Positions 7,756 to 16,152 of a stretch of 64,000 nt of DNA are shown piece after piece. The stretch covers positions 1 to 64,000 of the forward strand of contig CAWIGZ010000011.1 in NCBI GenBank assembly GCA_963835825.1, written 5' to 3'. The DNA comes from JADGRB01 sp963835825. GTDB lineage: Bacteria > Myxococcota_A > Polyangia > Fen-1088. Positions within the stretch are counted from its first letter, which is position 1; every line of letters begins with the position of its first letter. A model generated the notes under the pieces. That model did not search any database, was not told the origin of the DNA, and saw only the letters and a program-made list of their open reading frames with translations. Position numbers and translations under genes: made by a program.

Positions 7756-8951
7756 ATGCCCGTACGACGCGACAGCCGCGGGGTGTGGCGATACCGGAAG
7801 GTGCTGTGCCTTCCGGACGGCACCAGGCGCCGGATCTCCGGCACGCCCGCGATCAACAAGAGGTGGGCGGCTGAGAAGGCGGAGGAGACCGAGATCCGCC
7901 GTCTGCTCGACGCCGCCACCAACCCAAGCCACGGAAGGAGGTACCGACGTTCGAGGAATGGTTTCTCGGACGGTACATGAGGGAGTGGTGCGAGGCGTCA
8001 GCACAACAAGCCGAGCACGGTGGACGAGAAGCGATCGATCTTCGATCACCATCTGCGTGGGTTCCTCGGGCCTCTCCGGCTCGATGCGATCGACGTCGGG
8101 GTGATCCAGGCGCTGAAAGCGGCCATGAACGAGCGGGCAAATCGGTACGCTAAGCCCCTCTCGCTCAAGACGCGCAACAACGTCCTGGCGGTGGTGTCGA
8201 ACGTGCTGAACTACGCCGAGGAGGTGGGGCTCATCGAAAAGGCTCCACGGATCCGGCCGTACAAGTTCGAGCGGCCCGGAGATCGAGTGCTGGGACTTCG
8301 CCGAGTGGGGTCGGATTCGTCGAGAGCGCGAGGCGGGAGGGGAGTGGGCTGTTGGTGGCGACGCTGCTCACGGGCGACGCGGGGCTGCGGTTGGGGGAGG
8401 CGCTCGGGCTCCGGTGGGAGGATCTGGATCTCGTCGCCGGACGGATCACGATCGCGCGGCAGATCCGGAAGGGGGTGGAGGGAACTCCGAAGGGGGGACG
8501 GCGAAGAAGCGTCCCTCTCACGGGGGCGCTCGCGGCGGCGCTCAAGGCGCTGCCGCAGGTGCGGGTAGGGCGGCTGATCTGCGGGCCGGAGGGCTCGCCG
8601 GTCGCCGAGGCGGTGCTCAAGCACGGCATCTATAAGCGTCTGCCGCCGTGCTGGGCCTTCCGGAGCGGAGCTGGCATTCACTGCGCCACACGTTCGCGAC
8701 GCACGCGGCGCGCTTCGGGGTCGAACCCGTGGCGCCTGCAGGCGTGGCTCGGCCACTCGACCATCAACATGACCATGCGCTACGTCCACCACGTCGAGGA
8801 GCACCACCGCCCGATCCCGGAGGAGATCCTCTCGGCGGGTGCGGCCATCCTCGACCCGGACCAGCGCGTGATCGCCATGCTGGGCGCCCGCTCCGCCGCT
8901 CTCCGTGGCAACACCGTGGCAACAGCGCCCCGGTCGCTCAGCAGCATCTAA
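7756..8951 (+). pseudogene. Site-specific tyrosine recombinase (element integrase), several frameshifts
   Basis: The start ATG 7756 gives a basic N-terminus (MPVRRDSRGVWRYRKVL) with an arm-binding-like domain. A core-binding domain is read from about 8020 (LDAIDVGVIQALKAAMNERA), then the catalytic domain: first Arg in GDAGLRLGEALGL, HSLRHTFATHAARFGV for the H-x-x-R box, WLGHST, and the Tyr in MRYVHH. These lie in different frames, with breaks near 7930, 8300, 8640 and 8725. All catalytic residues are present once frames are joined, so the enzyme may be active and the breaks sequencing errors. There is no integron-integrase insertion between the Arg box and LGH, so this is a phage/ICE-type integrase. 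Confidence 0.8.
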
Positions 8952-8970
8952 TCGTATCGCGAACTTAACC

Positions 8971-8998
8971 AGTAGGCGGGACAGGGATTGAACCTGCG
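8971..8998. other. Predicted attachment-site core (tRNA 3' end)
   Basis: Integrases of this type usually use the T-arm and acceptor 3' part of a tRNA as attachment core. Here that would be the plus-strand segment beginning CCAGTAGGCGGGACAGGG. A matching copy at the far element end would confirm it; none is visible in the window. Confidence 0.4.
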
Positions 8999-9044
8999 AC
9001 CCGGGCCGTGTAAAGACCCCGCTCTACCACTGAGCTACCCGCCT
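8974..9044 (-). tRNA. tRNA-Val(UAC)
   Basis: Read on the minus strand it folds as a complete cloverleaf: acceptor AGGCGGG/CCCGCCT, D arm GCTC-AGTGGTA-GAGC, anticodon stem GGGTC/GGCCC with loop TTTACAC (anticodon TAC), T arm GCAGG-TTCAATC-CCTGT, discriminator A. The length is 71 nt and CCA is not encoded. Its 3' end faces the integrase gene. Confidence 0.93.
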
Positions 9045-9255
9045 GGGCGGGCGCCAGCTTAGCCTAAAGCCAGCCTGGCCGGCGGCTCCTTGGCCAGCCA
9101 CCCAGGGCGCTGGCGGTGTGAGAAGCCGGCCCCCCCGACCTCTCACACCGACTCAGGCCCATCCCGCCCGACCCCACCGAACGAGACAACTGTAGCTGAG
9201 ACATGTTTCGTTCTCCTTTCATCAACGCAAATCCTTTGTAAATTCCCCCCGACGA

Positions 9256-10571
9256 ATGACGAAAAGCGCACTGGCCATCGGAAAACCACCATATCGGGTC
9301 GGGCGCGCACGGCTGCAGAACGGGCTCAAGCTGGTCACCATCGAGACGCCCCACCTGCACAGCGCCACTGTCTGTCTCTACGTGCGAGCTGGCTCACGGT
9401 ACGAAAGGCCGGAGACGAACGGGATCTCCCACTTTCTGGAGCACATGCTGTTCCGCGGATCGTCGCGCTACCCGTCGTCGTTCGCGCTGAACCTGGCGAT
9501 CGAGGAGCTGGGCGGCACGCTCTACGCCGAGACGGGACGCGACTACTCGCTCTATCAAATTTCGCTGCACCCGCGGCAGCTTCAGCGGGGGATGGAGATC
9601 CTCGGCGATCTGTTCAGCGCGCCCGAGTTCACGGACATCGATCTCGAGCGCCAGATCATCGTCGAGGAGATTCTGGAGGACCTGGACGACCGCGGGCGCA
9701 ACGTGAACATCGACGATCAGTCGCGCAAGCAGGTCTGGGGCGATCACCCGCTGGGGTTTCCGATCACCGGGCCGCTCAAGAACGTGCGTCGCTTCTCCAC
9801 GCGCGACGTGCGGCGCGCACTTTCGGCGGTTCTACGGCGCCGCCAACATGGTGCTCACCGTCGCCGGCCCGATCCAGCCGCGCACCGTCGAGCGCCAGAG
9901 CCGGGCTCGCCTTCGCCGGCGTGCCGCGCGGCGAGCGGCGGATGCCGCGGCCGCCGCGGCCGAACGGGGTGGGGCCGCGGTTTCACGCCGTGCACAACGA
10001 GTCGGCGCAGACGCAGGTGCACATCCTGTTTCACGCGCTGCCCGAGACCGATCCCGATTACCTGGCGATGCGGGCGCTGGTGCGCGTGCTCGACGACGGG
10101 ATGTCGACGCGGCTGCACTACCAGATCTGCGATCAGAAGGGGCTGGCCTATTCAATCGCCGGGTCGCTGCACTCGTACCACGACGCCGCGCTGCTGGAGA
10201 TCGATGCCGCCTGCGCCCACGCCAAGCTGCCGGCGCTGGTCGGCGAGTCGCTGGGCATGCTGGGCCGGTTTCGCGACGAGCTGGTCGGCGAAGACGAGCT
10301 CGACAAGGCCAAGCGCCGCTTCGTCGGCGACATCGAGGCCTGCTATGACGATCTCGACGGCCTGGCCGGCTGGTTCGGCGGAACGGAGCTGTTCATGCGG
10401 GCCGACCCGCAGGAGAAGCGGGCCCGCGCCCTCGCGCGCGTTCGCCCGGAGGACATCCGAGCGGTGGCGCGCCGGGTGATCCGACCGGAGCGGCTGTCGG
10501 TGACCTCGGTCGGCGCGCTCAGCCCGAAGCTGGCGCGGCGGGTGGAGAAGATCGTGCGCGAGTTCAAGTAG
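9256..10571 (+). pseudogene. M16-family zinc metallopeptidase (frameshifted)
   Basis: The N-terminal half (from ATG 9256) has the inverted zinc motif HFLEH and the downstream Glu context LGGTLYAETGRDYS typical of processing-peptidase-like M16 proteins. Near 9815 the frame changes (RFYGAANMVLTVAGPI in the next frame) and again near 9905. The second half QTQVHILFHALPETDPDYLA...YSIAGSLHSYHDAALLEID runs to 10571. The total is about 430 residues, the usual single-subunit length. The two breaks, next to GCGCG-type runs, look like indels. The likely role is degradation or processing of short peptides. It is the first host gene past the tRNA and has no evident operon partner. Confidence 0.8.
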
Positions 10572-10588
10572 CCGCTCTCGGCGACGGA

Positions 10589-10630
10589 CCCCTCACCCTA
10601 ACCCTCTCCCCGCTTCGCGGGGCGAGGGGC
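10589..10630. repeat. GC-rich hairpin repeat CCCTCACCCTAACCC-type
   Basis: The sequence CTCACCCTAACCCTCTCCCC followed by GCTTCGCGGGGCGAGGGGC forms a hairpin with a TTCG loop just after the peptidase stop. This phrase is a widespread dispersed intergenic repeat in high-GC bacteria and may also act as a weak terminator. The following 110 bp hold no gene. Confidence 0.5.
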
Positions 10631-10745
10631 AAGAACGGATGCTTGTCGGGAAGTCGTAGCGGCTAGGCCGCCTATCGGGCGGCATGTCGTCGGGCCAAGG
10701 TCCGTCGTTCGCTTCGCTCACCGTCGCCTCTTCGGCGACGCCCTC

Positions 10746-11197
10746 TTAGTTCTTCTTTTTCTTGGCCGCGGCGGGGGCCGTGACCTCGATGGCGAGGGTC
10801 ACGGTCTCTTTCACCGGCTTGCAGGCCTGCGCCTGGCAAAGGACGAAGTGGGTTTCGGCGCCGATCGTCTTCTTGCCGGCCTCGGTCGCCGAGATCGGGA
10901 TGTCGAAGCGGGCGCTCTCCTTGCTGCTGGCGGCCAGATCGGCGCGCGTGAGCTTGGCCTTCTTCACCGTCACGCCGGCGGGAGCCGTCAGCGCCACGCT
11001 GATCGGCGCCTCGTCGTTGACGTGCCAGCCCCCCTTGACCTTGATGGTCAGGCTGGCCGTCCCGGTGGTTCCGACGGCGACCTTCGGTTCGACCTTGGTG
11101 ATCTCGTAGAGCGATTCGGCGGCGCGCGCGGCGGTGGCGCCGGCGACAGGGGCAAAGGGGCGAAAGCGAGGGCGAGGACGAGGGTCGTGCGCTTCAT
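10746..11197 (-). pseudogene. Exported DsbD N-terminal-domain-like protein (one frameshift)
   Basis: The frame upstream of the break gives a start at 11197 with a signal peptide (MKRTTLVLALAFAPL). A one-base shift near 11150 joins it to the mature part, which contains GGWHVNDEAPISVALTAP and ends with THFVLCQAQACKPVKETVTL and a Lys-rich tail. The WHVN context and the paired Cys (C-x4-C) resemble the immunoglobulin-like N-terminal domain of DsbD, which receives electrons in the periplasm. No membrane or thioredoxin part is present. About 150 residues are expected. The role is inferred: a periplasmic thiol partner, or just a fold relative. Confidence 0.55.
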
Positions 11198-11311
11198 AGA
11201 TGATGGCCTCCGGGGCCCCCAAGGGTAGCATGTCGCGCATCGCAGCACGGGTATCGGGGCTCAGCTTGACTGAACGGGTAGTCATATGTAGGTTGAGGTG
11301 AGAGAATCATC

Positions 11312-11644
11312 ATGGAAACCAAGCGGATCGGGCAGCGAAACCTGGAAGAGAAGCGGGTCGAGCCGCGTGTGCCGGCGGATTTCTACGCCGTGGAGCTGTC
11401 CGAAGGGGCGCGCTACCTGCGCAAGGTGACGAACGTGTCGGGCGACGGGCTGCTCATCGAGAGCCCGCTCGGCGACGAGCAGCCGGGGCAGACCGTGGAT
11501 CTCGAGCTGCCGCGCCTCGAAGGCGAGAAGCCCCTGCGCGTCCAGGGCGAGGTCGTCTACGTGAAGGACGACGGCAAGGTGGGCGTGCGCGTGACGTCGG
11601 CGCAGCTGCCGGTCGACGCCCTCGGCGGGCGCGAAGCTCTTTAG
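11312..11644 (+). CDS. PilZ domain protein
   Basis: This intact protein of 110 residues carries the two c-di-GMP contact motifs of PilZ: an RxxxR-like KRVEPRV at about 14-20 and NVSGDGLLI (N-x-S-x-x-G) at about 43-51. The remaining beta-barrel strands (VDLELPRLEG, VYVKDDGKVGVRV) fit a stand-alone PilZ unit. It would bind c-di-GMP in the cytoplasm and signal to a partner, in myxobacteria often linked to motility or polysaccharide. It is followed by 11675-11938 in the same direction with a 30-bp gap, so the two may be co-transcribed. Confidence 0.8.
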   Translation: METKRIGQRNLEEKRVEPRVPADFYAVELSEGARYLRKVTNVSGDGLLIESPLGDEQPGQTVDLELPRLEGEKPLRVQGEVVYVKDDGKVGVRVTSAQLPVDALGGREAL

Positions 11645-11674
11645 CCGGTCGCCGGGCTAAGATACAATCGACGC

Positions 11675-11938
11675 ATGGCGCTCATCGACAAACCCGATCG
11701 GGCGCGGCAACTGGCCCGCGCGATCGCCTCCGACCTCTCGATGTATCACGAGAAGAAGATCATCGAGGGGGTCGAGCGGGATACGCTGTTCGACACCATG
11801 CGCGACGAGATCGAGGAGGGGCGGACGCTGTACAAGAGCCGCGTGACGCCCGAGATCTTCCAGCTGGGCCACTACGATCGCGCGCTGGTCGACATGCTGC
11901 TGAAGTCGCGCGGCGGCGTGCGCTCGAAGATCTGGTAG
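11675..11938 (+). CDS. Conserved hypothetical protein, 87 aa
   Basis: This is a short, intact, hydrophilic protein rich in helices (ARQLARAIASDLSMYHEKKI, then LYKSRVTPEIFQLGHYDRAL). No signal peptide, membrane segment or metal motif is visible. Its position between the PilZ gene and rluD, only six bases before the TTG start of rluD, suggests an operon. I recognise it only as a small conserved protein of the type common in Myxococcota and assign no function. Confidence 0.6.
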   Translation: MALIDKPDRARQLARAIASDLSMYHEKKIIEGVERDTLFDTMRDEIEEGRTLYKSRVTPEIFQLGHYDRALVDMLLKSRGGVRSKIW

Positions 11939-11944
11939 CGCGCC

Positions 11945-12925
11945 TTGTCGGGTGGACGAAGCGCGGCTCCGCCGCGCGGAGTCCTTCGCGAAGGGGAACG
12001 CCGGTTCGTCGTCGCGGCGGCGGCGGCCGGGCAGCGGCTGGACGTCTTCCTGTCGCAAGAGATCGCCGACGTCTCGCGGTCGCAGCTGGCGCGGCAGATC
12101 GGGCAGTCGGCGGTGACGGTGAACGGCGCGGCCGGGGTGCCGTCGCGCAAGCTGCACGCGGGCGACGTGATCGTCTGGGAGCCGCCGCCCGTGGTGGCTA
12201 CGGAGATCGCGGCCGAGGCGATGCCGCTGACGATCGTCCACGAAGATCGCTGGCTGGTGGTGGTCGACAAGCCGGCCGGCCTGGTGGTGCACCCGGCCCC
12301 CGGGCACGAGGCGGGGACGCTGGTGAACGCGCTGCTCGCGCACTGCCACGACCTGCGCGGGATCGGCGGCGAGCTGCGCCCGGGGATCGTCCACCGGATC
12401 GACAAGGACACCTCGGGCCTGCTGGTGGTGGCCAAGGACGACGCCACGATGAATACCCTCGGCGCGGCGTTCAAGGCGCACACCATCGACCGGGTCTACG
12501 AGGCGCTGGTGGCCGGCGCGCCTCCGGGCGGCAGCGGCCGGATCGACACGTTCTACGGGCGCGATCCGCGCGAGCGGAAGAAGTTCTCCAGCCGGGTGCG
12601 CTCGGGAAAGCGCGCCGTCACCAACTGGCGGCTGGTCGAGAAATTCCCCGGGGCGGCGCGGGTGGAGGCGCGCCTCGAGACCGGGCGGACGCACCAGGTG
12701 CGCGTTCACCTGGCGGCGCTCGGCTGTCCGCTGCTGGGCGACAGGGTCTACGGTCGTCCGCCGCGCGAGCTCGCGGTGCGCGCCATCGCCGACGCGCTGG
12801 GGCGGCAGGCGCTGCACGCGCGGCTGCTCGGCTTCGTTCATCCGGCCACCGGCAAGCAGATGACGTTCACCTCCGAGCTGCCGCCCGACATGCGGGCCGC
12901 GCTGGCGGCGCTCGAGGCGCTATAA
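11945..12925 (+). CDS. rluD: RluD-family 23S rRNA pseudouridine synthase
   Basis: The 326-residue protein has an N-terminal S4 RNA-binding domain (about 25-85: RLDVFLSQ, SRSQLARQIGQSAVTVNG, GDVI) and the pseudouridine synthase core. The catalytic Asp sits in HRIDKDTSGLLVVAKD, and the RTHQVRVHLAALGCPLLGD motif follows. In the family this enzyme isomerises uridines of 23S rRNA helix 69. The start is a TTG at 11945, the only sensible one before the S4 domain. The exact target (RluC or RluD type) cannot be settled from sequence alone. pgeF follows 8 bp downstream, a common pairing in bacteria. Confidence 0.9.
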   Translation: MSGGRSAAPPRGVLREGERRFVVAAAAAGQRLDVFLSQEIADVSRSQLARQIGQSAVTVNGAAGVPSRKLHAGDVIVWEPPPVVATEIAAEAMPLTIVHEDRWLVVVDKPAGLVVHPAPGHEAGTLVNALLAHCHDLRGIGGELRPGIVHRIDKDTSGLLVVAKDDATMNTLGAAFKAHTIDRVYEALVAGAPPGGSGRIDTFYGRDPRERKKFSSRVRSGKRAVTNWRLVEKFPGAARVEARLETGRTHQVRVHLAALGCPLLGDRVYGRPPRELAVRAIADALGRQALHARLLGFVHPATGKQMTFTSELPPDMRAALAALEAL

Positions 12926-12933
12926 AGGACGGC

Positions 12934-13770
12934 GTGCGCGCGGAGCTGGTTCCCGATCCCGACGGACATTCAAGCTGGGAGCTGCCGCTCCTGCGTTCGG
13001 ACCTGATCGCCGCGCCCTTCGTCCACGGGTTTACCACGCGGGCGGGCGGCGTCAGCCCGCCGCCGTTCGACGCGCTGAACCTGGGGGCGAAGTGGGGCGA
13101 CGAGCCGGCGCGGGTCTCCGAAAATCGGAGACGGCTGGAGCGCGCGGTGAACGCCCCGGTCCTGGTGGCCCGCCAGGTCCACGGCGCGGTGATCGCGCGC
13201 GTGCGGGCAGGCGACGATCCGCGGGCGCTGGCGGAGGTCGAGGCCGACGGGCTCTGCAGCGATTCGCCGGGCCTGGCGGTCGGTGTCTTCGTCGCCGACT
13301 GCGTTCCCGCGCTGGTCGTCGATCCGCGCACCGGGAGCTTCGCCGCGGTTCACGCCGGGTGGCGCGGGACCGTGGCCGGCGTGCTGCCGGCCGCCGCGCG
13401 CGCACTGGCGACCGAATTCGGCGCGCGCCCGGAGGAGCTGCGGGTCGCTCTCGGTCCGGCGATCGGCCCCTGCTGCTTCGAGGTGGGGCCCGAGGTCGTC
13501 GCCGCGTTCCAGGCGCTGTTCCCCGACGCCCGCGCGCGCGGGATCGTGTTGCCGTCGCCGCGCGGCGCGGCCGGCAAGGCGAACGTCGATCTCAAGGCCG
13601 CCAACCGTCTGCTGCTCGAGCAGGCCGGCGTCGCGCCCGCGGCGATCGACGCCGGGCCCGAGTGCACGCACTGCGAGCGGGCGCGTTTCTTCTCGTTCCG
13701 CCGCGACGGCAGCGGGACGGGCCAGCTCATGGGCGTCGTCGGTCGCGCCGATGGCGGACACGGTCGCTGA
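12934..13770 (+). CDS. pgeF: Peptidoglycan editing factor PgeF (YfiH, polyphenol-oxidase fold)
   Basis: This 278-residue protein from a GTG start has the hallmarks of the YfiH/DUF152 family: GFTTRAGGVSPPPFDALNLG near the N-terminus, a QVHG metal-binding His, VADCVPALVVD, AVHAGWRGTVAGV and a final CTHCERARFFSFRRDG. In other bacteria PgeF removes wrongly incorporated residues from peptidoglycan precursors and can show copper-dependent oxidase side activity. It lies directly after rluD, a widely conserved neighbourhood. Intact. Confidence 0.9.
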   Translation: MRAELVPDPDGHSSWELPLLRSDLIAAPFVHGFTTRAGGVSPPPFDALNLGAKWGDEPARVSENRRRLERAVNAPVLVARQVHGAVIARVRAGDDPRALAEVEADGLCSDSPGLAVGVFVADCVPALVVDPRTGSFAAVHAGWRGTVAGVLPAAARALATEFGARPEELRVALGPAIGPCCFEVGPEVVAAFQALFPDARARGIVLPSPRGAAGKANVDLKAANRLLLEQAGVAPAAIDAGPECTHCERARFFSFRRDGSGTGQLMGVVGRADGGHGR

Positions 13771-13858
13771 GCCGTTGACCCCGGACAGAATCGCTGAGCC
13801 AAGACAGTCGGCCGGGCCGGGCCTTGAAGGTGTGACACCGAGACGGTAACGTCGTCGC

Positions 13859-14498
13859 GTGGCCACCACCCTGCGCTGTTACACCTTCCTGGATGCCCTG
13901 CAGCCGCAGCTGGCGAGCTTCATGGGAAAGACGGCGCGCGGATTTCTCCCGGTGCCGGGGCAGGCGTCGCTGTTCGTCGAGATCGCGCCCGGCATCGCCA
14001 TCAATCGGGTGACCGACGTGGCGCTCAAGGCGACCCGGGTGGTGCCGGCGCTGCAGATCGTCGAGCGGGCGTACGGCCTGCTCGAGGTGCACGCCGACGA
14101 TCAGGGCGACGTGCGCGACGCGGGCGCCGCGATTCTTGCGGCACCTCGAGGTGAAGGAAGAGGATCGCCTCAAGCCGGCGGTGATGACCAACCAGATCAT
14201 CCGCGCCATCGAGCCGTACCAGGCGCAGCTCATCAACCGCAGCTCGCAGGGGATGATGATCCTTCCGGGGCAGTCGCTGTTCATTTTGGAGACCGAGCCG
14301 GCCGGGTACGTGGCGTTCGCCGCCAACGAGGCCGAGAAGTCGGCCCACGTGTCGCTGGTGCAAGTCCAGCCTTACGGCGCGTTCGGACGGCTCTGGCTGT
14401 CGGGTCCCGAGGCGGAGATCGACGCGGCGGCCGGGGCGGCCATCGCCGCCATCGAGGGGCTGTCGGGCCGCGCCGGCGAAAAGTTCGTCGATCGATAA
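13859..14498 (+). pseudogene. Microcompartment shell protein, tandem BMC domain (BMC-T), one frameshift
   Basis: A GTG start at 13859 begins an N-terminal BMC domain (LRCYTFLDALQPQLASFMGK, then PGIAINRVTDVALKATRV). An extra base in GCGGCACCT near 14136 breaks it, and the second domain continues (HLEVKEEDRLKPAVMTNQII, INRSSQGMMILPGQSLFILE) to 14498. The joined protein of about 212 residues is a trimer-forming shell protein. It looks like the second type of BMC-T in the Haliangium ochraceum shell. The hexamer gene follows after 21 bp. A GGTAACGTC box lies 5 bp upstream of the start. The break is probably a sequencing error. Confidence 0.85.
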
Positions 14499-14519
14499 AC
14501 CAACTGAGAAAGGCCGGTC

Positions 14520-14813
14520 ATGGCAGACGCGCTCGGAATGATTGAAACCAAGGGATTCGTGGCGATGGTCGAGGCGGCCGATGCCATGGTCAAGGCGGCC
14601 AAGGTCGAGCTCGTCGGCTACGAGAAGATCGGCGGCGGGCTCGTCACCGCCATCGTGCGCGGCGACGTCGCGGCGGTGAAGGCGGCGACCGAGGCCGGCC
14701 AGCGGGCCGCGGAGCGCATCGGCGAGATGGTCGCCGTCCACATCATTCCGCGGCCACACGTCAATGTGGATCAGGTCCTGCCGCTCGGCCGGGCCGACAG
14801 CACGCAAGGGTGA
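14520..14813 (+). CDS. Microcompartment shell hexamer protein (BMC-H)
   Basis: The protein has 97 residues and a single BMC domain: MADALGMIETKGFVAMVEAA, then VELVGYEKIGGGLVTAIVRG, and a C-terminal HIIPRPHVNVDQVLPLGR. It closely matches, from memory, the well-studied hexamer of Haliangium ochraceum. Six copies form the flat tiles of the shell facets, and a small central pore admits metabolites. It is translated right after the BMC-T gene, and its TGA overlaps the GTG of the next gene (14810). Intact. Confidence 0.95.
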   Translation: MADALGMIETKGFVAMVEAADAMVKAAKVELVGYEKIGGGLVTAIVRGDVAAVKAATEAGQRAAERIGEMVAVHIIPRPHVNVDQVLPLGRADSTQG

Positions 14814-15331
14814 CGGCAGAGAGCAAGGTCCAGCGGCGGCGGGGTCCCCGCCGCGCGCTCGCCCTGGTCGGGATCCTGGCCGCCATCTACGGGCTGGCGG
14901 TGCTGGTCGCGCGCCCGCACGTCCCCGATCCGGTCACCAATCCCTACGCGGGGAAGCGCGGCGGGTCGCTGTCGAAGTCGGCGGGGATCGAGATGCGCTA
15001 TCGCCGGGGCGAAGTCGAGGCCGCCGTCGAGCCGCAGACGATCCTGCGCGCGGGCGATCGGCTGCGGCTCAAGGTGAAAGGCGAGGGGCCGCACTACCTC
15101 GAGGTGCGCATGCGCGACGGCGCGGCGCCGCCGGTGACCATCTTCCCGGCGGCGGGCGCGGCGACCACGGCGCAGGTATCGCCGGGAGAGACGCTTCCGG
15201 TGATGCCGGTGCTGGGCCCCGGGCACGGCAAGCTGGTGGTGACGGCGCTCTTCTCCGACCACGCTCGCCCGGTCGGCGCCCCGGCCGAGCCCGACACCCA
15301 GGCGATCACGGCGATCATCGCCAAGGAGTGA
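14810..15331 (+). CDS. Membrane-anchored protein with DUF4384-like domain
   Basis: The GTG start at 14810 overlaps the BMC-H stop, so it is in the same operon. The 173-residue protein has one N-terminal membrane helix (ALALVGILAAIYGLAVLVA at about 16-34) after a basic start, then a beta-rich domain with ILRAGDRLRLKVKGEGPHYL and PVTIFPAAGAATTAQVSPGE. This pattern resembles DUF4384-type domains found next to regulators and secretion genes. It may link the microcompartment operon to envelope or stress sensing, but the function is unknown and it could simply be a hitch-hiker. Confidence 0.6.
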   Translation: MTAESKVQRRRGPRRALALVGILAAIYGLAVLVARPHVPDPVTNPYAGKRGGSLSKSAGIEMRYRRGEVEAAVEPQTILRAGDRLRLKVKGEGPHYLEVRMRDGAAPPVTIFPAAGAATTAQVSPGETLPVMPVLGPGHGKLVVTALFSDHARPVGAPAEPDTQAITAIIAKE

Positions 15332-15357
15332 CGGTCGCCGGCGAGCGCCCGGGCCCG

Positions 15358-16017
15358 TCAGCCGGCGCGCAGGATCCGGGCAACGAAGGCGGGGCGCAGG
15401 TAAAAGCCGTGCTTGCCGACGCGGGCCGGGTTGCCGGCGGCGTCATAGGCGTCGCGCAGATCGTCGGCGTCGCGCCCCTTCGGACGCACTTGTAGCACTG
15501 CGCCCAGATGTCCGGTGATCTCGGCGGCGCGCCCGACGCGGTAGTAGCCGCGCACGAAGAGCTCGAAGTCCTCGCGCAGGGCGCGGGTCTCGTCGGCGTC
15601 GGGAGACCAGAGGCGCACAGCGGCGATGCGTCGCTCGCCGACCGAGCGGGCGCCGGGTGGGACCGCCAGCGCGACGAAGAGGACGCGGGCCAGCTTCTCG
15701 CGCACGTAGCTCGACGCCCACGACTCGCCGGCGATGGCGATGGGATCGATCTGACAGACGGCCGTCGATTCCAGCGGCTCCAGCGATTCGCGCACCGGGA
15801 CCGTCTTCAATTCGACGCCCAGCGCGGCGAAGTCGGGGCCGCGGCCACCGCCGGTGACGGCGCCCAGCTCCTGCTCGATCACCTGGCCCGACCACCCCTT
15901 GGTGCGGAGCCGGCCGAGCGGGACCGGCAGGCCCAGCGCGTCGGCCAGCTCGGAGAGCTCGACGCCGACCAGCGCCCGCGCGTGGGCGAGCAGGGCTTCC
16001 AGCGTCTCCCCCTCCAT
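15358..16017 (-). CDS. mutH: MutH/Sau3AI-family DNA endonuclease
   Basis: The 219-residue protein has the full MutH pattern: LGLPVPLGRLRTKGWSGQVI, then EQELGA, DFAALGVELKT with the catalytic Asp, Glu and Lys, and ESTAVCQIDPIAI. In gammaproteobacteria MutH nicks unmethylated GATC strands in mismatch repair; relatives of this fold are type II restriction enzymes. The gene is on the opposite strand to the microcompartment genes and starts 4 bp from the left copy of the 40-bp direct repeat that bounds the defence island. Whether it acts in repair or restriction here is open, since no MutS, MutL or Dam gene is nearby. Confidence 0.8.
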   Translation of the reverse strand: MEGETLEALLAHARALVGVELSELADALGLPVPLGRLRTKGWSGQVIEQELGAVTGGGRGPDFAALGVELKTVPVRESLEPLESTAVCQIDPIAIAGESWASSYVREKLARVLFVALAVPPGARSVGERRIAAVRLWSPDADETRALREDFELFVRGYYRVGRAAEITGHLGAVLQVRPKGRDADDLRDAYDAAGNPARVGKHGFYLRPAFVARILRAG

Positions 16018-16020
16018 TCC

Positions 16021-16060
16021 CCTGACCGTGAGCGAATTTCGGGGTAACGTCCAGCGCGGG
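16021..16060. repeat. 40-bp direct repeat, left copy (island boundary)
   Basis: The repeat begins CCTGACCGTGAGCG and ends GGTAACGTCCAGCGCGGG. It matches 26909-26948 at 39 of 40 bases (G/T difference at the twelfth base). It lies between the mutH start and the defence island. Confidence 0.9.
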
Positions 16061-16077
16061 GTTCTGCTTTGGACACT

Positions 16078-16101
16078 AACCCTCTCGAATTCGAGAGGGT
16101 T
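16078..16101. repeat. Perfect 24-bp palindrome
   Basis: AACCCTCTCGAA and its exact reverse complement sit back to back with no loop, 18 bp inside the left island repeat and 52 bp beyond the hsdR stop. It may be a bidirectional terminator for hsdR, or a recombination or protein-binding site at the island edge. Confidence 0.6.
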
Positions 16102-16152
16102 GATTGAGCAGCGAGGCCGGCTGGCACAGCCAGTTCGTCTCGATGACGTCCC

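Larger units (their letters stand above)
1..8973. mobile_element. Integrative and mobilisable element, right-hand part (left end outside window)
   Basis: The segment holds a tyrosine integrase, an excisionase-like HTH, a MOBF-like relaxase and an integron cassette array. The integrase gene stops at 8951, next to the 3' end of a tRNA-Val gene (8974-9044, minus), the classic integration position for such elements. I saw no second copy of the tRNA 3' end within 1-8970, so the left boundary is probably upstream of the window. No type IV secretion or coupling genes are visible, so mobilisation would need a helper. The element boundaries are inferred. Confidence 0.7.

Noticed and set aside
7756..8951. 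Integron integrase (intI) for the cassette array
   Set aside because: The recombinase lacks the extra helix typical of IntI, sits at the wrong end of the array and adjoins a tRNA, so it is a phage/ICE-type integrase.
10700..10742. Hairpin-rich GCTTCGCTCACC segment as an RNA gene
   Set aside because: It is a short low-complexity repeat with no conserved fold that I can identify.
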